Assembly (NCBI RefSeq): GCF_000758585.1
Contig: NZ_CP009281.1
Coordinates: 434,001 to 498,000, forward strand
From: Paenibacillus sp. FSL R5-0345
GTDB taxonomy: Bacteria; Bacillota; Bacilli; Paenibacillales; Paenibacillaceae
Direction: 5' to 3'
DNA: 64,000 bases
The stretch's first letter is position 1, and each line of letters opens with the position of its first letter. The notes below the pieces were generated by a model, which saw only the letters and a list, made by a program, of their open reading frames with translations, was not told the origin of the DNA and searched no databases. This document shows, piece by piece, positions 60,664 to 64,000 of the stretch. The position numbers were made by a program, and so were the translations under genes.

Positions 60664-62219
60664 AGAAATTACTGATCGTTGATGATGAGAAAAATATCCG
60701 TGTAGGTCTGAAGATCATGATTGAAAGGGAATTTCCGTCCGCATATACGATCATAATGGCGAGCAACGGCGCAGAGGCGCTCGAGGTATTTAAGACAGAC
60801 GGTGCAGATATTATTATTACGGATATTCGTATGCCGGTGATGGACGGAATTATGCTTTTGGAGCAGTTATCTGTAGAAGTTGGCGAGAAAAGACCAGCAG
60901 TGGTAATCCTAAGTGGGTATGATGATTTCGAATATGCTAAATGTGCTATACGTTATCGTGTGAAGGATTATCTACTTAAGCCGATTCGCCGAGATGAGCT
61001 GTTCGAAATCTTGAAGCATATCCATAAGGAACTGGAAGAACAGGAGTTCAGTGTCAAGAAAATAGAGCGGGAAACAGAACAGTTTCGTAAAGAGCTACGC
61101 TCCAGCCGTTTGCGGGGACTGCTGCAGCAGCAGGAGGTTCAATTGGAGTCCGAGCAGCAAGCGGAGCTAGAGGGGTTGGAGGTTCCTTTTATTGTAGGTG
61201 TGCTGAATTACTACTATAATGATGGTACACGGATGAAATCTGCAGAAGTTCAGGGGCTCATCGAACGTTTGATGGGGCCGATTGAGAAGTGTTTTTTGGA
61301 AATTATAACGGACTGGGATGGCAGATTAGTCTTGATCGGGACTAGTGCTCAGAGCTTTATGGAGCTGTCCCGTCAAGCTGATGCTAGAGAAATAACCGGT
61401 TTATCAATCGGGATCAGCAGTGAGGGAAAAAGTCTCGAAGTACTTCGTTCTTGTTATAAGGAAGCGTGCCGGGCGCTGCAGTATACTTTTTTATATCCGC
61501 AAGAAAATCTTTTGGATTATGAGGATGTCAGTCAAGAACGACGTAATTTTCCTTTGCCGAAGGAGGAGCTTCGGAAGCTGCTTAATATGCTTGGAACCGA
61601 GCGTGAGAAGGAAATAAAGTACCTGCTGTCCGTTATTTTTCAGACTGAGCATTTGAAGGAACTGGACTTGTCTTATCTTGAGAACGTAGGTCAGAGTATC
61701 AATGAGCAGGTGCTGGATGAAGTATTTCGGGTATATGGCGAAGCCTCTGTGGAGGTGCTAAAGCTATATCGTACGGTTGGTAATATGTATAATTATCGTC
61801 ATTTCCATGATTATTATCGTGCGCTTGAGAATTTGCTCCTGAGTGTGAATGATTACATCTTAGGGGTACGGTCTGCTCATACGGAGCATGCTGATATGGA
61901 GGAAGCGCTGAATTATATTGAAACGAACTATGCTCGTCCACTAAATATGGCTATGGTTAGTAACCATGTGTCTTTGAATTATTCTTATTTTAGCGAAGCC
62001 TTCAAGGCATATACCGGTGAGAATTTTGTCATTTATTTAAAAAAGGTTCGTATCCGTCATGCAAAAGCACTGCTAGCGAAGGGGTGTAGCAAGCTTGCCG
62101 AAGTCTCGGAAAAAGTAGGCTTTGAGAACAGTAAGCAATTTGCCCGTGTATTCAAAGAGTTGGAAGGGATCTCTCCAGGGGATTATAGAGCCAAAATACT
62201 GTCTGAAGATTTGTCGTAA
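60660..62219 (+). CDS. YesN-type response regulator with AraC output domain
   Basis: 519 residues from ATG 60660, which overlaps the kinase stop (ATGA). The receiver domain (1-120) has VDDEKN, the phospho-acceptor Asp in ADIIITDIRMPVMDG and the lysine in YLLKPIRRDEL. A variable middle region follows, then a C-terminal AraC HTH (YIETNYARPLNMAMVSNHVSLNYSYFSEAFKAYTGENFVIYLKKVRIRHAKALL...VGFENSKQFARVFKELEGISPGDYR). It should activate the importer operon directly upstream. Confidence 0.92.
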   Translation: MKKLLIVDDEKNIRVGLKIMIEREFPSAYTIIMASNGAEALEVFKTDGADIIITDIRMPVMDGIMLLEQLSVEVGEKRPAVVILSGYDDFEYAKCAIRYRVKDYLLKPIRRDELFEILKHIHKELEEQEFSVKKIERETEQFRKELRSSRLRGLLQQQEVQLESEQQAELEGLEVPFIVGVLNYYYNDGTRMKSAEVQGLIERLMGPIEKCFLEIITDWDGRLVLIGTSAQSFMELSRQADAREITGLSIGISSEGKSLEVLRSCYKEACRALQYTFLYPQENLLDYEDVSQERRNFPLPKEELRKLLNMLGTEREKEIKYLLSVIFQTEHLKELDLSYLENVGQSINEQVLDEVFRVYGEASVEVLKLYRTVGNMYNYRHFHDYYRALENLLLSVNDYILGVRSAHTEHADMEEALNYIETNYARPLNMAMVSNHVSLNYSYFSEAFKAYTGENFVIYLKKVRIRHAKALLAKGCSKLAEVSEKVGFENSKQFARVFKELEGISPGDYRAKILSEDLS

Positions 62220-62367
62220 ATGACAGGACAAGTAGCTATAGTATATATCATTGCTGCGCTTGTAACCGTAGTGAACATTATGGGTGTCGTTAGAAGTGAT
62301 CCTCCTATATAATGGCTGTGAGAAGCTTTGCTAGAATTAGCAACATGAGAGTTTGGAGGAATGAAGG

Positions 62368-63171
62368 GTGGAAGAAATTCAAGGGGATTTGATTACAGTT
62401 CAGACGCTGGCAGAGGATTTTCGGAGACTGGGTGTTCAGGCGGGGATGACGATTCTACTGCATTCGTCCTTCAAATCGCTAGGCCAATGGGTGGCAGGTG
62501 GGCCGGTTGCTGTTATTTTGGCGCTGGAGGAGGTTCTCGGAGAATCAGGCACACTTGTGATGCCGACTCATTCCAGCGATCTGACAGACCCTGCTGGCTG
62601 GAGTAACCCGCCGGTACCCGAGTCATGGTGGCAGACTATCCGGGAGCAGATGCCTGCTTATGATCCAGACCTGACTCCGCTGAGAGGGATGGGGATTATT
62701 CCAGACTCTTTTCGTAGACAAAAAGGGGTGAAGCGCAGCGATCATCCGATTCATTCATTTGCGGCTTGGGGCAAGCATAGAGATGAGATTGTTTATGGTC
62801 ACACCCTCGAATACGGTTTGGGGGAAGATTCTCCACTAGCTCGTATTTATGATCTGGGTGGAAGTGTGCTGCTGCTAGGTGTAGGAAATCTAAACAATAC
62901 TTCATTACATCTTGCTGAATGCCGAGCCTTGTATGAAGGAAAGAAGGAAGTCATTGGCGGGGCACCCATGATGGTGGATGGTCATAGGCAGTGGGTGGAA
63001 TTCAAGGAGCTAGATTGGAACTCTGACGATTTCGTTGAACTGGCTGAGCAATTCGGACAAGAGACAGGGCTCATTACATATGGTCATATCGCCTCAGCTA
63101 CAGCTCAACTGATTCCGCAACGTGAAATCGTTGACTTTGCAGTGAACTGGATGGAGCGAAACAGGAAGTAG
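62368..63171 (+). CDS. AAC(3)-family N-acetyltransferase
   Basis: 267 residues from GTG 62368, with GGAGG 8 nt upstream. MTILLHSSFKSLGQWVAGGPVAVILALEEVLGESGTLVMPTHSSDLTDP, the histidine in KRSDHPIHSFAAWG and LLLGVGNLNNTSLHLAE match the antibiotic_NAT/YokD family. Members acetylate the 3-amino group of aminoglycosides, but chromosomal ones such as BA2930/YokD often have weak or unknown activity. No mobile element is nearby, so it is probably an intrinsic gene. Confidence 0.85.
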   Translation: MEEIQGDLITVQTLAEDFRRLGVQAGMTILLHSSFKSLGQWVAGGPVAVILALEEVLGESGTLVMPTHSSDLTDPAGWSNPPVPESWWQTIREQMPAYDPDLTPLRGMGIIPDSFRRQKGVKRSDHPIHSFAAWGKHRDEIVYGHTLEYGLGEDSPLARIYDLGGSVLLLGVGNLNNTSLHLAECRALYEGKKEVIGGAPMMVDGHRQWVEFKELDWNSDDFVELAEQFGQETGLITYGHIASATAQLIPQREIVDFAVNWMERNRK

Positions 63172-63209
63172 ACTATCTCTGGTTTTGGGAGTAGGAGGAG
63201 AAGCGGCGG

Positions 63210-63848
63210 ATGAGTACTACAACGATATATTTAACGCGTCATGGGCAGACGGAATGGAATGTGCAGAATCGTATGCAAGGTCATATGGATTCTGCCCTCA
63301 CGACACTTGGCGTACAACAGGCGGAATGGTTGAGCCGGGGAATGCAGGCTATAAATCTGGATGTCATTTATGCAAGCTCCAGTCCAAGAGCACTGCTTAC
63401 AGCTGAGATTATACGTGGAGAGCGGGATGTTCCGCTGAAGATTTCCGATGCATTCAAAGAAATTGGCATGGGCGTATGGGAAGGTAGAGATTCTGCTGAA
63501 CTGGCGGCTCAGTATTCGGACCAGCATCGTTATTTCTGGAAGGATCCCGACCAGTTTAAAGTGGAGGGCAGCGAGACCTTCGCAGAGGTGCAGACAAGAG
63601 CGCTAGAGAAGCTTCAGGAAATTCTCAAGGCTCATCAGGGTGAGACGATTCTTATCGTAACGCATACGGTGGTGATCAAGCTCTTGATGGCTTATTTCGA
63701 GCGCAGAGAGTTGCCTAAGCTGTGGGATCTGCCTTACATATATCCAACCTGCTTATCCAGAATTGATTTTACGGATGGCGTGCCGGAGATCCTGTTGCAT
63801 GGGGATACAAGTCATTATGAAGAGAATGAGACGGGGATGGAAAGTTAG
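63210..63848 (+). CDS. Histidine phosphatase family protein (PhoE/GpmB-like)
   Basis: 212 residues. TIYLTRHGQTEWNVQNRMQGHMDSALTTLGVQQAEWL holds the RHG phospho-histidine motif, ASSSPRALLTAEII and the second histidine in ETILIVTHTVVIKLLMAYF complete the site, with Glu in EIGMGVWEGRD. It removes phosphate from small molecules; the substrate is open (phosphoglycerate, cobalamin or others). GGAGGAG precedes the ATG. It starts 38 bp behind the AAC(3)-like gene, so they may share a transcript. Confidence 0.87.
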   Translation: MSTTTIYLTRHGQTEWNVQNRMQGHMDSALTTLGVQQAEWLSRGMQAINLDVIYASSSPRALLTAEIIRGERDVPLKISDAFKEIGMGVWEGRDSAELAAQYSDQHRYFWKDPDQFKVEGSETFAEVQTRALEKLQEILKAHQGETILIVTHTVVIKLLMAYFERRELPKLWDLPYIYPTCLSRIDFTDGVPEILLHGDTSHYEENETGMES

Positions 63849-63867
63849 GATAAATAGTTTTTTTGAA

Positions 63868-63916
63868 AAAAAAGACGATCTCTTAGTGCCTGCTGCACTT
63901 AGAAAATCGTCTTTTT
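63868..63916. terminator. Bidirectional terminator
   Basis: AAAGACGAT (63871-63879) pairs with ATCGTCTTT (63906-63914) with an inner AGTGC/GCACT helix. A run on the left and T run on the right serve the phosphatase gene (+) and the minus-strand gene at the edge. Confidence 0.82.
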
Positions 63917-63919
63917 GTG

Positions 63920-64000
63920 CTATTTATTCATCGCTTGATGTGGAAACTCTAGTCGCTCTAATCCATCCATATATTTGCGGAGCGCCTGAGGGATGTAGAT
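63920..64000 (-). CDS. serS: C-terminal end of seryl-tRNA synthetase (partial)
   Basis: Twenty-six residues ending MDGLERLEFPHQAMNK, open into the right edge; stop TAG at 63922-63920. The stretch IYIPQALRKYMDGLERL resembles the end of seryl-tRNA synthetases (I-P-x-x-L-R-x-Y-M-x-G-x-E). The short length limits the certainty. Confidence 0.55.
   Translation of the reverse strand: MYIPQALRKYMDGLERLEFPHQAMNK

Noticed and set aside
62368..63171. Acquired aminoglycoside-resistance gene on a mobile island
   Set aside because: Ordinary composition, no insertion sequence, integron or plasmid gene nearby; chromosomal AAC(3)-family proteins are common in Bacillales.
1..64000. CRISPR arrays, tRNA or rRNA genes, prophage or integrase
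   Set aside because: No regularly spaced repeats, cloverleaf sequences, rRNA landmarks, or phage/recombinase proteins were found.

Overview
The window reads as a chromosomal segment of a Paenibacillus-type member of the Bacillales. The signs are moderate-to-low GC, strong AGGAGG-type ribosome binding sites with several GTG and TTG starts, LplB/YtcP-type carbohydrate importers paired with AraC or YesM/YesN regulators, LanFEG-type ABC exporters, and many intrinsic terminators. I saw no tRNA, rRNA, CRISPR array, transposase or prophage gene. Both edges cut genes: a MalY/PatB-type lyase on the left, and on the right what looks like the end of seryl-tRNA synthetase.

Layout. 1-2.2 kb: a MalY end, NhaC antiporter and RidA in one probable operon. 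2.3-4.0 kb: a lipoprotein fumarate-reductase-like flavoprotein behind a promoter whose start site is covered by a Rex/Fnr-type palindrome. 4.0-7.45 kb (minus): a ThiXYZ-like pyrimidine/thiamine-precursor importer with a thiamine-binding accessory protein and a TPP riboswitch-terminator. 7.6-10.9 kb: a divergent CorA-like protein, an MFS permease and a PNPOx-like protein. 11.0-15.6 kb: a two-component system and a three-gene lantibiotic-protection-type ABC exporter. 15.7-19.4 kb: a SmtB/ArsR metal sensor, a CPBP protease and a Zn/Cd P-type ATPase with a matching operator. 19.5-23.0 kb: an L-LDH-like dehydrogenase, CcdC, a GlsB-like protein and a lactonase. 23.0-25.3 kb: a membrane-anchored alpha/beta hydrolase. 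25.5-29.7 kb: a sulfate importer (cysP, cysT, cysW, yezD) with a structured leader and a 512-bp insert between the two permease genes. 30.5-39.9 kb: a membrane AraC regulator followed by an importer, a heparinase II/III-like lyase and a GH88 hydrolase, a uronate-oligosaccharide module flanked by about 88-bp direct repeats. 40-48.7 kb: housekeeping and accessory genes (GNATs, NnrE/NnrD, serine dehydratase, YwbE, an HNH protein). 48.8-62.2 kb: a second glycan system made of a LacI regulator, a 32-bp perfect palindrome, a cytosolic GH30, a 1075-residue GH94-like phosphorylase, an importer and a YesM/YesN pair. 62.4-64 kb: an AAC(3)-family protein, a histidine phosphatase and the seryl-tRNA synthetase end.

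The least ordinary parts are the two glycan systems, whose enzymes all lack signal peptides and so should work on imported oligosaccharides; the structured insert between cysT and cysW; a dispersed palindromic repeat seen at about five intergenic places; and the redox-type operator on the extracellular flavoprotein. All functional calls come from motif recognition by eye, with no database search.
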